NCBI GenBank assembly: GCA_002454045.1
Contig: DKID01000011.1
Coordinates: 1 to 54,187, forward strand
Length of the DNA: 54,187 bases
From: Nitrospina sp. UBA6727
GTDB taxonomy: Bacteria > Nitrospinota > Nitrospinia > Nitrospinales > VA-1
Reading direction: 5' to 3'
In this document: in pieces, positions 1 through 7,772 of the stretch
Layout: every line of letters begins with the position of its first letter
Position numbering within the stretch: position 1 is the first letter of the stretch
Notes under the pieces: model-generated
The model's database searches: none
Seen by the model: the letters and a program-made list of their open reading frames with translations, nothing else
What the model was told of the DNA's origin: nothing
Translations under genes and position numbers: made by a program

Positions 1-162
1 GCTGAAAGCATCTAAGCAGGAAGCCAACCCTAAAACAAGATATCTCTTCTCCCTTCGGGGAGACGGTAGACTCCTTGAAGACTACAAGGTTGATAGGCCG
101 GATGTGTAAGCACAGCAATGTGTTCAGCTAACCGGTACTAATAAGTCGTGAGGCTTGACCTT
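1..162 (+). rRNA. 23S ribosomal RNA, 3' end (partial)
   Basis: The stretch carries the conserved 3' terminal domain of 23S rRNA, including GCTAACCGGTACTAAT and the closing GTGAGGCTTGACC segment, and is cut by the left window edge. The 3' end is set by analogy with the E. coli 23S end (GAGGCTTAACCTT). No tRNA lies between it and the 5S gene. Confidence 0.96.
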
Positions 163-214
163 ATTTTTTCCCCGCTACTTCAAACTAGTTCAATTGTCAT
201 CTCAAAGTTAAGAC

Positions 215-333
<119 letters not shown>

Positions 334-342
334 TTCCCATTC

Positions 343-382
343 AAAACGCCTCCAGCACGAAGCAAGCCAGAGGCGTTTTTTT
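343..382 (+). terminator. rRNA operon terminator
   Basis: AAAACGCCTC (343-352) pairs perfectly with GAGGCGTTTT (370-379), and a run of seven T (376-382) closes the structure. It sits just after 5S and is an intrinsic terminator for the rRNA operon. Confidence 0.85.
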
Positions 383-447
383 CCGCGTTAAAACAACACC
401 GCCGCCGTCGTCATATGCAGAATGAAACGCCGCGAATATTTCACTAG

Positions 448-546
448 ATTCCGTGTCAAGCACGGAATGACGGCGGTGGAGCAATCGCCCCATCGTTGTG
501 TCACCGTCATCCGCCCCCGGGCCGTCATTCCAGCGAAAGATGGAAT
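448..546. repeat. Dispersed palindromic repeats (dRS3-like / CTAGATTCC type)
   Basis: Two short inverted repeats lie here. ATTCCGTG pairs with CACGGAAT around a 5-nt loop (448-468), and ATTCCA pairs with TGGAAT around GCGAAAGA (527-546). Both sit in the wording (CTAGATTCC...GGAATGACGG and CGTCATTCC...GGAATCCAGAA) of small palindromic repeats scattered in many bacterial genomes, including Neisseria dRS3. Translated in reverse they give the familiar spurious peptides WIPSFAGMT and CLTRNLV. I see no gene in 383-736 other than these repeats, the tract at 547-627 and a promoter. Confidence 0.6.
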
Positions 547-627
547 CCAGAATCCTCGCACGACCACCATCACCGCCCCATCATCATCACCGTCGCGCCG
601 TCATCATCACCGCCGTCACCACCCACC
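547..627. repeat. GACGG/ATGA-rich low-complexity tract A
   Basis: The plus strand reads as irregular CCATCACCGCC / CATCATCACCGTCG units, which is GACGGCGATGATG on the other strand. The same motif vocabulary recurs in four other intergenic tracts in this window, near 1100, 24000, 24900 and 25300. Reading frames through it give only His/Pro/Ser-rich peptides, so I do not call a gene. Confidence 0.55.
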
Positions 628-642
628 CTCAACGCTTTTCCG

Positions 643-672
643 TTGACAAAAACTAGCCGCTTGGTTTACCAT
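643..672 (+). promoter_or_regulatory. Putative sigma-70 promoter of the nuo operon
   Basis: A perfect -35 TTGACA (643-648) is followed after 18 nt by TACCAT (667-672), a 4/6 match to the -10 box. It is the only good candidate between the rRNA terminator and nuoA and lies 64 nt before the nuoA start. Confidence 0.45.
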
Positions 673-736
673 CGCCCGTCTATTTTGACACCGGCCGCAG
701 TTAAACCCGTATCCATCAAACTCTAAATCGAAGCAT

Positions 737-1093
737 ATGCTCGAGCAATACATAGGCACCGCGATTATGCTACTCCTCGCCCTTGGCGTCGCCACGGGAA
801 TGGTCGTCGTGACCACTTTTCTGGGACCCAAAAGGCGGTTCGCCGACAAGATGGAACCCTTCGAGTGCGGCGAAAGTCAGATAGTTTCCCCGCATCAACG
901 TTTCTCCGTCAAGTTTTACCTCGTGGCAGTTTTGTTTGTTCTGTTTGACATCGAAGCCATCTTCTTTTTTCCGTGGGCAATCCTGTTCAAAAGATTGGGA
1001 ATGTTCGGCTTCATCGAAATGTTTTTGTTCATCCTCATTCTCGGCGTCGGACTTCTCTACGTCTGGAAACGCGGCGGACTAGATTGGGAGTAG
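737..1093 (+). CDS. nuoA: NADH-quinone oxidoreductase subunit A
   Basis: NuoA is a small membrane subunit at the junction between the peripheral and membrane arms of complex I. At 118 residues it has the usual length. Three membrane helices are visible (about 8-29, 58-82, 90-110). The conserved loop PFECGE (41-46) carries the cysteine and acidic residues of the quinone-site region, and FVLFDIEAIFFFPW (67-80) is the family signature. It is first in the operon, but the next gene is nuoC rather than nuoB, with a 126-nt gap of GACGG-rich sequence between them. No strong ribosome binding site precedes the ATG. Confidence 0.95.
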   Translation: MLEQYIGTAIMLLLALGVATGMVVVTTFLGPKRRFADKMEPFECGESQIVSPHQRFSVKFYLVAVLFVLFDIEAIFFFPWAILFKRLGMFGFIEMFLFILILGVGLLYVWKRGGLDWE

Positions 1094-1200
1094 CGTGAAA
1101 AAATAACCGCCGCGGCCCGCGCACGACGGCCGCGAGGATGACGGTCGCGGTAACGCACACGGTAACGACGGCGACGCGCATGACGGCCACGCTCAAGAAA
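1094..1200. repeat. GACGG-rich low-complexity tract B at the nuoB position
   Basis: The nuoA-nuoC spacer is filled with irregular units such as CGACGGCCGCG, GATGACGGTCGCGG and GACGGCGACGCG. It has no nuoB remnant that I can see in any frame: no CxxC or cluster-binding cysteine pattern. It resembles the tracts at 23953-24080 and 25275-25335. Confidence 0.5.
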
Positions 1201-1219
1201 TATTGTAGGATTAAAAACA

Positions 1220-1705
1220 ATGTCCGAAAAAAAAATCACCGCCCGCATCAAAAAACATTTTAGTCCCGTAGTGATTGACAACCACGACTTCCGCGACGAC
1301 CAAACCGTCACCGTGAAAAAAAACTGCGGCAACGAGTTCTTTAAGTTTCTCCGTGACGACCCGGAACTGGCGTTTAATTTTTTGATGGACATCACCGCGG
1401 TCGATTATCTCGCGAAAAAAGATGCGCGGTTTGAAGTCGTTTACCATTTCTATTCCCTCAAACACAACCATCGGTTGCGGGTGAAAATCCCCGTATCGCT
1501 GGACGACTGCATCGCCGAGTCGGTAACGCCTTTATGGAAAACGGCGGACTGGTACGAACGCGAAATCTGGGACATGTATGGCATCAAGTTTCGCAACCAT
1601 CCCAACTTGCGCCGCATTCTTCTTTACGAGGAATTTAAGGGACATCCGTTGCGCAAAGATTATCCCGTCAACAAACGGCAACCGCTGATCGGGCCGCTGA
1701 ACTAA
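1220..1705 (+). CDS. nuoC: NADH-quinone oxidoreductase subunit C
   Basis: NuoC is the 30-kDa peripheral-arm subunit that packs against NuoD near the quinone site. The 161-residue product has DITAVDY (57-63), EREIWDMYGI (113-122) and GHPLRKDYPV (141-150), the core 30-kDa signature, and stops right after it, so it is a free NuoC and not a NuoCD fusion. NuoH starts only 9 nt downstream, so the nuoD that normally follows is absent here. An AAAAACA stretch before the ATG offers no clear ribosome site. Confidence 0.95.
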   Translation: MSEKKITARIKKHFSPVVIDNHDFRDDQTVTVKKNCGNEFFKFLRDDPELAFNFLMDITAVDYLAKKDARFEVVYHFYSLKHNHRLRVKIPVSLDDCIAESVTPLWKTADWYEREIWDMYGIKFRNHPNLRRILLYEEFKGHPLRKDYPVNKRQPLIGPLN

Positions 1706-1714
1706 GGAAGGAAT

Positions 1715-2791
1715 ATGTGGGTCGATTTAATCATCACGCTGGTTAAAATCTTGTTCATCTTCACGGTGACCGTCGGATTTTTCGCCCCCATCCTGACGTG
1801 GGTGGAGCGGAAACAGAGCGCGCTCATGCAAGACCGCATCGGTGCCAATCGCGCCGAAATCATGGGCTTCACCGCGTTGGGTCTTTTTCACATCATCGCC
1901 GACGCGGTGAAAATGTTCACCAAGGAAGATTTCATCCCCGACGGCGCCAACAAATTTCTCCACACAATCAGCCCAATCCTAGCCCTGGTTCCCGCCATCC
2001 TGACCTTCGCCGTCGTGCCGTTTGGCGGGCAGTACACGCTCTTCGACAAAGAAGTCAATCTGGTAATTTCTGATTTAGACGTCGGCCTGCTTTTTGTATT
2101 TGCCATCGCGTCGCTTGCGACCTACGGCTACGTCATCGCCGGGTGGAGTTCCAACAACAACTGGTCGCTCTTAGGTTCCATGCGAACCGCGTCGCAGATG
2201 ATCTCTTACGAAGTCACCATGGGGCTCACCATCATCGGCGTGTTGATGGTTTACGAAACCATGAAACTCCCCGAAATCGGCGCCGCGCAAGAAGACTTTT
2301 TCCGGTGGGGATTTTTTCTGCAGCCGCTCGGGTTCATCATGTTCCTCGCCGCGTCCATCGCCGAGAACAAACGCATTCCCTTCGATGCGCCAGAGGCAGA
2401 GTCGGAATTAGTCGCCGGCTATTTCACCGAATACAGCGGCATCAAGTTTGGCATGTTTTTCATGGCGGAATTTATCGAGATGGTCACCATCGCCGCGATC
2501 GTAACCATTTTATTTTTCGGCGCGTGGCACATCCCTTTTTTGACGACCGCCACCTTGCTTTCCTGGTTTGACTTCCTCGGCGCGACGGGGTCAAACTTCG
2601 CCGTGATGCTAATTCATATCGCCGTATTTTTTGCCAAAGTGGTTTTCTTCATCTGGTTTCAGATGGTAATTCGTTGGACGCTTCCAAGATTTCGTTACGA
2701 CCAAATCATGAAACTCGGCTGGAAGATTCTCCTGCCGCTATCTTTGGCAAACATTCTCGTCACCGCAATTGTAATCATGATACTGAATTAA
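1715..2791 (+). CDS. nuoH: NADH-quinone oxidoreductase subunit H
   Basis: NuoH forms the membrane part of the quinone tunnel and links redox chemistry to proton pumping. The 358-residue protein has about eight membrane helices. ERKQSALMQDRIGANR (31-46), GWSSNNNWSLLGSMR (143-157) and NKRIPFDAPEAESELVAG (218-235) are the conserved acidic-loop signatures. An AAGGAAGG ribosome site sits just before the ATG, overlapping the end of nuoC. It is slightly longer than the E. coli protein (325 residues). Confidence 0.96.
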   Translation: MWVDLIITLVKILFIFTVTVGFFAPILTWVERKQSALMQDRIGANRAEIMGFTALGLFHIIADAVKMFTKEDFIPDGANKFLHTISPILALVPAILTFAVVPFGGQYTLFDKEVNLVISDLDVGLLFVFAIASLATYGYVIAGWSSNNNWSLLGSMRTASQMISYEVTMGLTIIGVLMVYETMKLPEIGAAQEDFFRWGFFLQPLGFIMFLAASIAENKRIPFDAPEAESELVAGYFTEYSGIKFGMFFMAEFIEMVTIAAIVTILFFGAWHIPFLTTATLLSWFDFLGATGSNFAVMLIHIAVFFAKVVFFIWFQMVIRWTLPRFRYDQIMKLGWKILLPLSLANILVTAIVIMILN

Positions 2792-2803
2792 AGGAGCACG
2801 CAG

Positions 2804-3373
2804 ATGGCTTATTACGTCAATCGAAACATAAGCATGACTTGGTGGGAAAGGTCTTACATCCCCGAAATTTTGAAAGGACTGTGGCTCACTTCGCGCCGTT
2901 TTTTTCGCAACCTGTTTGGCTTTCTTCCGTTTTTTCTCGGCACCAAAAAAGATCGACGCATCTTCACCGTCTATTATCCCGAAGAACAAGTGCAGTATCC
3001 AATCGCTTATCGGGGGCGACCGGTGCTGGCGCAAAACGAGGACGGCCAGCCAGCGTGCGTCGCCTGCGGCCTTTGCGAAATTGCCTGCCCGGCGTATTGC
3101 ATTCACATTGAACCCGGCGAAAATAGCGGCAAACAAAACCAGTACGAACGATGGCCCGACGTGTTTAACATCGACTACGCCGTTTGTATTTTTTGCGGAA
3201 ACTGTGAAGAAGCCTGCCCGGAGGAAGCCATCTTCATGAGTGACGATTGCGAAATATCCATGCTCGACCGAAAAAAAATGCTTTACACCAAAGAGCAACT
3301 TTTAGTCCCGGTTGCCGATTTGCAAAAGCGCATTGAGTTCACCCGCAACATGTACGCAAAATGGAACTACTGA
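2804..3373 (+). CDS. nuoI: NADH-quinone oxidoreductase subunit I (two 4Fe-4S clusters)
   Basis: NuoI carries clusters N6a and N6b on the path towards NuoB. Two complete CxxCxxCxxxCP motifs are present: C85, C88, C91, C95 and C128, C131, C134, C138. The protein has 189 residues, with an amphipathic N-terminal stretch (30-45) expected to lie on the membrane. An AAAGGAG ribosome site precedes the ATG. Its last 13 nt overlap nuoJ, which suggests translational coupling. Its normal electron acceptor NuoB is not encoded in this cluster. Confidence 0.96.
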   Translation: MAYYVNRNISMTWWERSYIPEILKGLWLTSRRFFRNLFGFLPFFLGTKKDRRIFTVYYPEEQVQYPIAYRGRPVLAQNEDGQPACVACGLCEIACPAYCIHIEPGENSGKQNQYERWPDVFNIDYAVCIFCGNCEEACPEEAIFMSDDCEISMLDRKKMLYTKEQLLVPVADLQKRIEFTRNMYAKWNY

Positions 3374-3870
3374 TCTTTTATCCGCTGGCGGGACTTTGCG
3401 TGGCGCTGGCACTAGGCGTCATCTTCAACAACAGCCCCGTCGGTTCGGCCATCGCGTTGATCGGCATGATGCTTTGCTTGTCGGGCATCTTCGTTTTGCA
3501 ACAAGCCCACTTCATCGCCATCTTGCAAATTATTATTTACGCCGGCGCCATCATGGTTCTGTTCATGTTCGTAATCATGTTGCTGAACTTGAAGCAAGGC
3601 GAAACCGCAGGCTGGGTCGCGCGCGAAAAAAATTTGCTACTGTCGATATTAACCGGGTTGCTCGCCGTGGGAATTTTATACAAAATCGCGCAGGTTTTAT
3701 TTTCGGGAAATATGGACGCACCCGCTTCCCTCGCCGATAGTTTCGGGACGGTGGCGGTCATCGGCGAAACTCTGTTCACGGATTTCGTGTTGCCCTTTGA
3801 AGTCGCGTCGATTCTTTTACTCGCGGCGATGATTGGGGCGGTAGTCCTGGCAAAAAATAAATTGGACTGA
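3361..3870 (+). CDS. nuoJ: NADH-quinone oxidoreductase subunit J
   Basis: NuoJ is a five-helix membrane subunit of the complex I proton path. The 169-residue product has the expected hydrophobic profile, and the conserved helix IIYAGAIMVLFMFVIMLLNL is at about 57-76, containing the glycine/tyrosine pi-bulge region. The ATG lies inside the end of nuoI (13-nt overlap). NuoK follows after 5 nt. Confidence 0.94.
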   Translation: MELLIFYPLAGLCVALALGVIFNNSPVGSAIALIGMMLCLSGIFVLQQAHFIAILQIIIYAGAIMVLFMFVIMLLNLKQGETAGWVAREKNLLLSILTGLLAVGILYKIAQVLFSGNMDAPASLADSFGTVAVIGETLFTDFVLPFEVASILLLAAMIGAVVLAKNKLD

Positions 3871-3875
3871 CGACT

Positions 3876-4190
3876 ATGTTCGAAAGTACCGTCCCCCTAC
3901 CCCACTACCTGATGTTGAGCGCAACTTTGTTCGTCATCGGAATCGTCGGCGTCTTGATACGCCGCAACGTTATCGTCGTGTTCATGTCCATCGAAATTAT
4001 GTTGAACGCCGTGAACATTTCGCTGGTCGCGTTCGACCATTACATGAATCTTTCCAGCGGGCAGATTTTCAGTTTCATGGTGATGTGCGTCGCCGCCGCC
4101 GAAGTTTCGGTCGGACTAGCCATCATCATCGCCTTGCACCGCAACAAACCGACCGTGAACCTCGACGAATTTAATCTGCTGAAATGGTGA
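3876..4190 (+). CDS. nuoK: NADH-quinone oxidoreductase subunit K
   Basis: NuoK is a three-helix antiporter-like subunit. The 104-residue protein has both membrane glutamates needed for proton movement, E40 in FMSIEIMLNAVN and E76 in CVAAAEVSVGLAI, matching E36 and E72 of E. coli by eye. Length and spacing in the operon are standard. Confidence 0.95.
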   Translation: MFESTVPLPHYLMLSATLFVIGIVGVLIRRNVIVVFMSIEIMLNAVNISLVAFDHYMNLSSGQIFSFMVMCVAAAEVSVGLAIIIALHRNKPTVNLDEFNLLKW

Positions 4191-4197
4191 AAAAAGT

Positions 4198-6165
4198 ATG
4201 CTGCTGAAATTAACCTGCATGGTTCCTCTTTATCCGTTGATCGGGTCCATCATCAACGGATTTTTTGGTTTAAGAATCGGCAAGAAAGCGGTGGGACTTG
4301 TCGCCTGCGGTAGCATGGCTTTGTCATTCCTCACTTCCGTTTTGATCTACGCCGGTTACCTCCTGTTGCCAGAAGGGCAACACGTGTACGAACAGATCGT
4401 CTGGACATGGTTCGCCGTCGGCGATTTTTCCGTGGACTTTGGTTTTCAAGTTGATCCGCTCACTCTCGTTATGATGTTCGTCGTCACCGGCGTCGGCTTG
4501 ATCATTCACGTTTACGCCGTCGGTTATATGCGGGAAGAGTTCAGTTACTATCGGTTCTTCGCCTACTTCAACCTGTTCGTCAGCGCCATGCTCCTCCTCG
4601 TCATGGGCAACAACTTCCTGCTGATGTTCATCGGGTGGGAAGGCGTCGGGTTATGCTCCTATTTTCTCATCGGCTATTATTTTGAAAAGAAGTCAGCGTG
4701 CGACGCTGGCACCAAAGCGTTCATCGTCAACCGCGTCGGCGACTTCGCGTTCCTGCTGGCGGTCATGTACATATTCAATATTTTTGGCAGCATCGATTTC
4801 ACCGAAGTGATGCACGCCGCGCCGGAAAAATTAATCTACGGCGGGGAAGCGGTGACCATCATCACCATGTTGCTGTTCGTCGGCGCGACCGGCAAGTCGG
4901 CGCAAATTCCGCTATACACTTGGTTGCCAGACGCGATGGAAGGACCCACGCCCGTCAGCGCCTTAATCCACGCCGCCACCATGGTCACGGCGGGAGTGTA
5001 TATGGTCGTCCGCTGCAACGCGTTGTTCAACCTTTCCCCGTTGACGATGACCGTCGTCGCGTTTGTCGGCGGCGGAACCGCGATCATGGCGGCGACCATC
5101 GGCATGACACAATTTGATATCAAACGCGTGCTCGCCTATTCCACAATCAGTCAGATTGGCTACATGTTCATGGCTTGCGGTGTCGGCGCATACACCGCCG
5201 CAATCTTTCATCTCGTAACCCATGCGTTTTTCAAGGCGTGTCTTTTTCTCGGCTCCGGCAGCGTCATTCACGGCATCCACGGCGAACAAGACATGCGCAA
5301 GATGGGCGGGCTCAAAAAATATATGCCCGTCACCTACTGGACGTTTTTAATTTCCGCGCTGACCATCGCCGGCATACCGCCGCTATCTGGATTCTTCAGC
5401 AAAGACGAAGTGCTGTATCACTCCTTGATGGACGGGAACATTGCCTTTTGGGGAATGGGAATATCCGCCGCGTTGCTGACCGCGTTCTACATGTTTCGGT
5501 TGGTGTTCATGACTTTCCACGGAGAATCGCGGGTCGACCCTTCCGTCCACCCACACGAATCTCCGAAGGTGATGACCACGCCGTTGGTGGTTCTCGCGGG
5601 CCTCGCCACCGTCGGCGGGATGCTCGGCGTCCCGCTCTTTCACGGCTGGCATATTCTGCACAACTGGTTGCAACCCGTCCTCCACTTTGACCTCGCCAGC
5701 GCGTTGCAACATTCCGAACACATGCTCCACGCGGCGGGACGACACGCGCCGTCGTGGACACATTTGTTGGAGCCGAAGGAACATAGCGGCTGGATTGAAT
5801 TTTCGTTGATGGTGTTCTCCACTATCGTCGCCGTCATCGGAGTGGCCGGCGCTTATATTTTTTACATCAAGCAACCTCACCTGCCGGCGAAGTTCACGGC
5901 GGGACAGTGGGGATTCAACTTGGTGCAAAACAAATATTATGTGGACGAACTTTATGACGACGTAGTCGTGAAACCTACGGTGAAAGGTTCCAACTTGCTG
6001 TGGAAAGAATGCGACACCAAAGCCATCGACGGCGCCGTGAACGGGACCGCCAAAGCCATCGGCTGGTTCAGTCGTCAAGCGCAAACCTTGCAGTCTGGTT
6101 TCGTCCGCAACTATGCCCTGTTTATCGTTGTCGGTTTTGTCAGCCTTTTGCTGGTGATGTTCTAA
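4198..6165 (+). CDS. nuoL: NADH-quinone oxidoreductase subunit L
   Basis: NuoL is the distal proton-pumping subunit with the long lateral helix. The 655-residue length is full. The antiporter-fold signatures are GWEGVGLCSYFLIG, carrying the key glutamate, and GKSAQIPLYTWLPDAMEGPTPVSALIHAATMV, split here as GKSAQIPLYTWLPDAMEG then PTPVSALIHAATMV, with the conserved lysine. The extended C-terminus (about 540-655) ends in a final membrane helix, as expected for the lateral arm. NuoM begins directly after the stop codon. Confidence 0.97.
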   Translation: MLLKLTCMVPLYPLIGSIINGFFGLRIGKKAVGLVACGSMALSFLTSVLIYAGYLLLPEGQHVYEQIVWTWFAVGDFSVDFGFQVDPLTLVMMFVVTGVGLIIHVYAVGYMREEFSYYRFFAYFNLFVSAMLLLVMGNNFLLMFIGWEGVGLCSYFLIGYYFEKKSACDAGTKAFIVNRVGDFAFLLAVMYIFNIFGSIDFTEVMHAAPEKLIYGGEAVTIITMLLFVGATGKSAQIPLYTWLPDAMEGPTPVSALIHAATMVTAGVYMVVRCNALFNLSPLTMTVVAFVGGGTAIMAATIGMTQFDIKRVLAYSTISQIGYMFMACGVGAYTAAIFHLVTHAFFKACLFLGSGSVIHGIHGEQDMRKMGGLKKYMPVTYWTFLISALTIAGIPPLSGFFSKDEVLYHSLMDGNIAFWGMGISAALLTAFYMFRLVFMTFHGESRVDPSVHPHESPKVMTTPLVVLAGLATVGGMLGVPLFHGWHILHNWLQPVLHFDLASALQHSEHMLHAAGRHAPSWTHLLEPKEHSGWIEFSLMVFSTIVAVIGVAGAYIFYIKQPHLPAKFTAGQWGFNLVQNKYYVDELYDDVVVKPTVKGSNLLWKECDTKAIDGAVNGTAKAIGWFSRQAQTLQSGFVRNYALFIVVGFVSLLLVMF

Positions 6166-7758
6166 ATGTTTTTGACGTTCGTGACATTCCTGCCGTTGGC
6201 CGGGGCGGCGTTCCTCATCTTCACGCCAAAAGAAAATGCGGCGGCAATCAAGCAGACCGCCCTCGCCGTTGCCGCGGCGGACTTCCTGCTCTCGTTATTT
6301 TTGTGGACGAACTTCGACAACACCACTCACAAGATGCAGTTTGAGTTGAACGTTCCGTGGATTGAAGCATGGGGCATCAACTTCCACGTCGGGCTGGATG
6401 GCATTTCACTTTTGCTTTACGTGATGACCACCTTCCTAACTATGATCTGCGTCATCGCGTCGTGGGATGTAAAAAAATATATCCGCGAATATATGATTGC
6501 GATGCTGACTCTTTCCACCGGCATGCTGGGAGTTTTCGTCGCCCTCGATCTTTTCATGTTCTACGTCTTCTGGGAATTTCAACTCATTCCCATGTACATT
6601 ATCATCGGCGTTTGGGGAGGACCGCGCCGAGTTTATGCGTCCATCAAATTTTTTCTGTTCACCGCCGTCGGCTCCCTGCTCATGCTCGTCGCCATCCTTT
6701 GGATTTATTTTCATATTCAAGAAACGACCGGCGTGGCGACGGCGGACATCCTCTACATCACCGAACATTTGAGCGCGCCCCTCGGTACACAAAAATGGTT
6801 GTGGATGGCTTTTTTCCTGGCGTTCGCCATCAAAGTCCCGATGTTTCCCTTCCACACTTGGTTGCCCGATGCTCACGTCGAAGCCCCCACCGCGGGCTCC
6901 GTCATCCTCGCCGGCGTCCTTTTGAAAATGGGGACGTATGGGTTCCTGCGTTTTAACCTGCCATTTTTTCCGCAAGTCTCTTACGAATTTGTTCCCATGG
7001 TGGCGTGGTTGTCAATCATCGGAATCATCTACGGCGCGTTGGTGTCGATGGTGCAAATCGATTTGAAAAAACTCGTCGCCTATTCCAGCGTCAGCCATCT
7101 CGGGTTTGTGATGCTGGGGATTTTTGCGCTGAACCCGTACGGCATCCAAGGCGCGTTGATCCAAAACATCAACCACGGCATCAGCACCGGCGCGCTCTTC
7201 CTCTTGGTCGGCGTCATCTATGACCGACGCCACACGCGGTTGATCGAAGAGTTTGGCGGGCTGTCGAAAGTCATGCCGAAGTACGCCGTCTGTTTTATGA
7301 TCGTCGCCTTGTCATCAATCGGCTTGCCGGGCATGAACGGATTCGTCGGCGAGTTTCTGATACTGCTGGGGATATTCCAAGTCAACGCCATCTGGGCGGC
7401 GTGCGCCACCTCCGGCATCATCCTCGCCGCCTGCTACATCCTCTGGATGTTCCAACGCGTCATGTTTATGGAAGCAAAAAATCCGAAGAACTTGGCGTTG
7501 CAAGATATAAACATTCGGGAAGCGTTCACCATCGTTCCGCTAATCATCCTAATTTTTTGGATTGGGTTATACCCCAAACCTTTCATGGATACGTTTGACA
7601 CATCGGTCACGCATTTGGTCGCGAAGGTGAGCCCGGACAACTTCGGCCCTTCGCCGCGAAACCGTCACGATGACCAACGCGGCAAACACGCGCGGCTCAT
7701 CACCCCGACTGAAATGGCGAGCCTGCACCATAAACTTCAAGCGCCAAAAAAGTTTTAG
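6166..7758 (+). CDS. nuoM: NADH-quinone oxidoreductase subunit M
   Basis: NuoM is the second antiporter-like pump subunit. The 530-residue product has WEFQLIPMYIIIG with its glutamate, KVPMFPFHTWLPDAHVEAP with the conserved lysine, and AGVLLKMGTYGFLR. A hydrophilic tail of about 45 residues follows the last helix. Only one nuoM is present, unlike the two-NuoM complex I variants of some nitrite oxidisers. The start codon touches the nuoL stop (TAAATG). Confidence 0.96.
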   Translation: MFLTFVTFLPLAGAAFLIFTPKENAAAIKQTALAVAAADFLLSLFLWTNFDNTTHKMQFELNVPWIEAWGINFHVGLDGISLLLYVMTTFLTMICVIASWDVKKYIREYMIAMLTLSTGMLGVFVALDLFMFYVFWEFQLIPMYIIIGVWGGPRRVYASIKFFLFTAVGSLLMLVAILWIYFHIQETTGVATADILYITEHLSAPLGTQKWLWMAFFLAFAIKVPMFPFHTWLPDAHVEAPTAGSVILAGVLLKMGTYGFLRFNLPFFPQVSYEFVPMVAWLSIIGIIYGALVSMVQIDLKKLVAYSSVSHLGFVMLGIFALNPYGIQGALIQNINHGISTGALFLLVGVIYDRRHTRLIEEFGGLSKVMPKYAVCFMIVALSSIGLPGMNGFVGEFLILLGIFQVNAIWAACATSGIILAACYILWMFQRVMFMEAKNPKNLALQDINIREAFTIVPLIILIFWIGLYPKPFMDTFDTSVTHLVAKVSPDNFGPSPRNRHDDQRGKHARLITPTEMASLHHKLQAPKKF

Positions 7759-7772
7759 TTTAAGGAACGAAC

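Noticed and set aside
163..214. tRNA gene between 23S and 5S
   Set aside because: Only about 50 nt and no cloverleaf or CCA-like end.
5383..6084. 233-codon minus-strand ORF opposite nuoL
   Set aside because: It is an out-of-phase shadow: His/Arg-rich, no domain, entirely within a well-supported nuoL.
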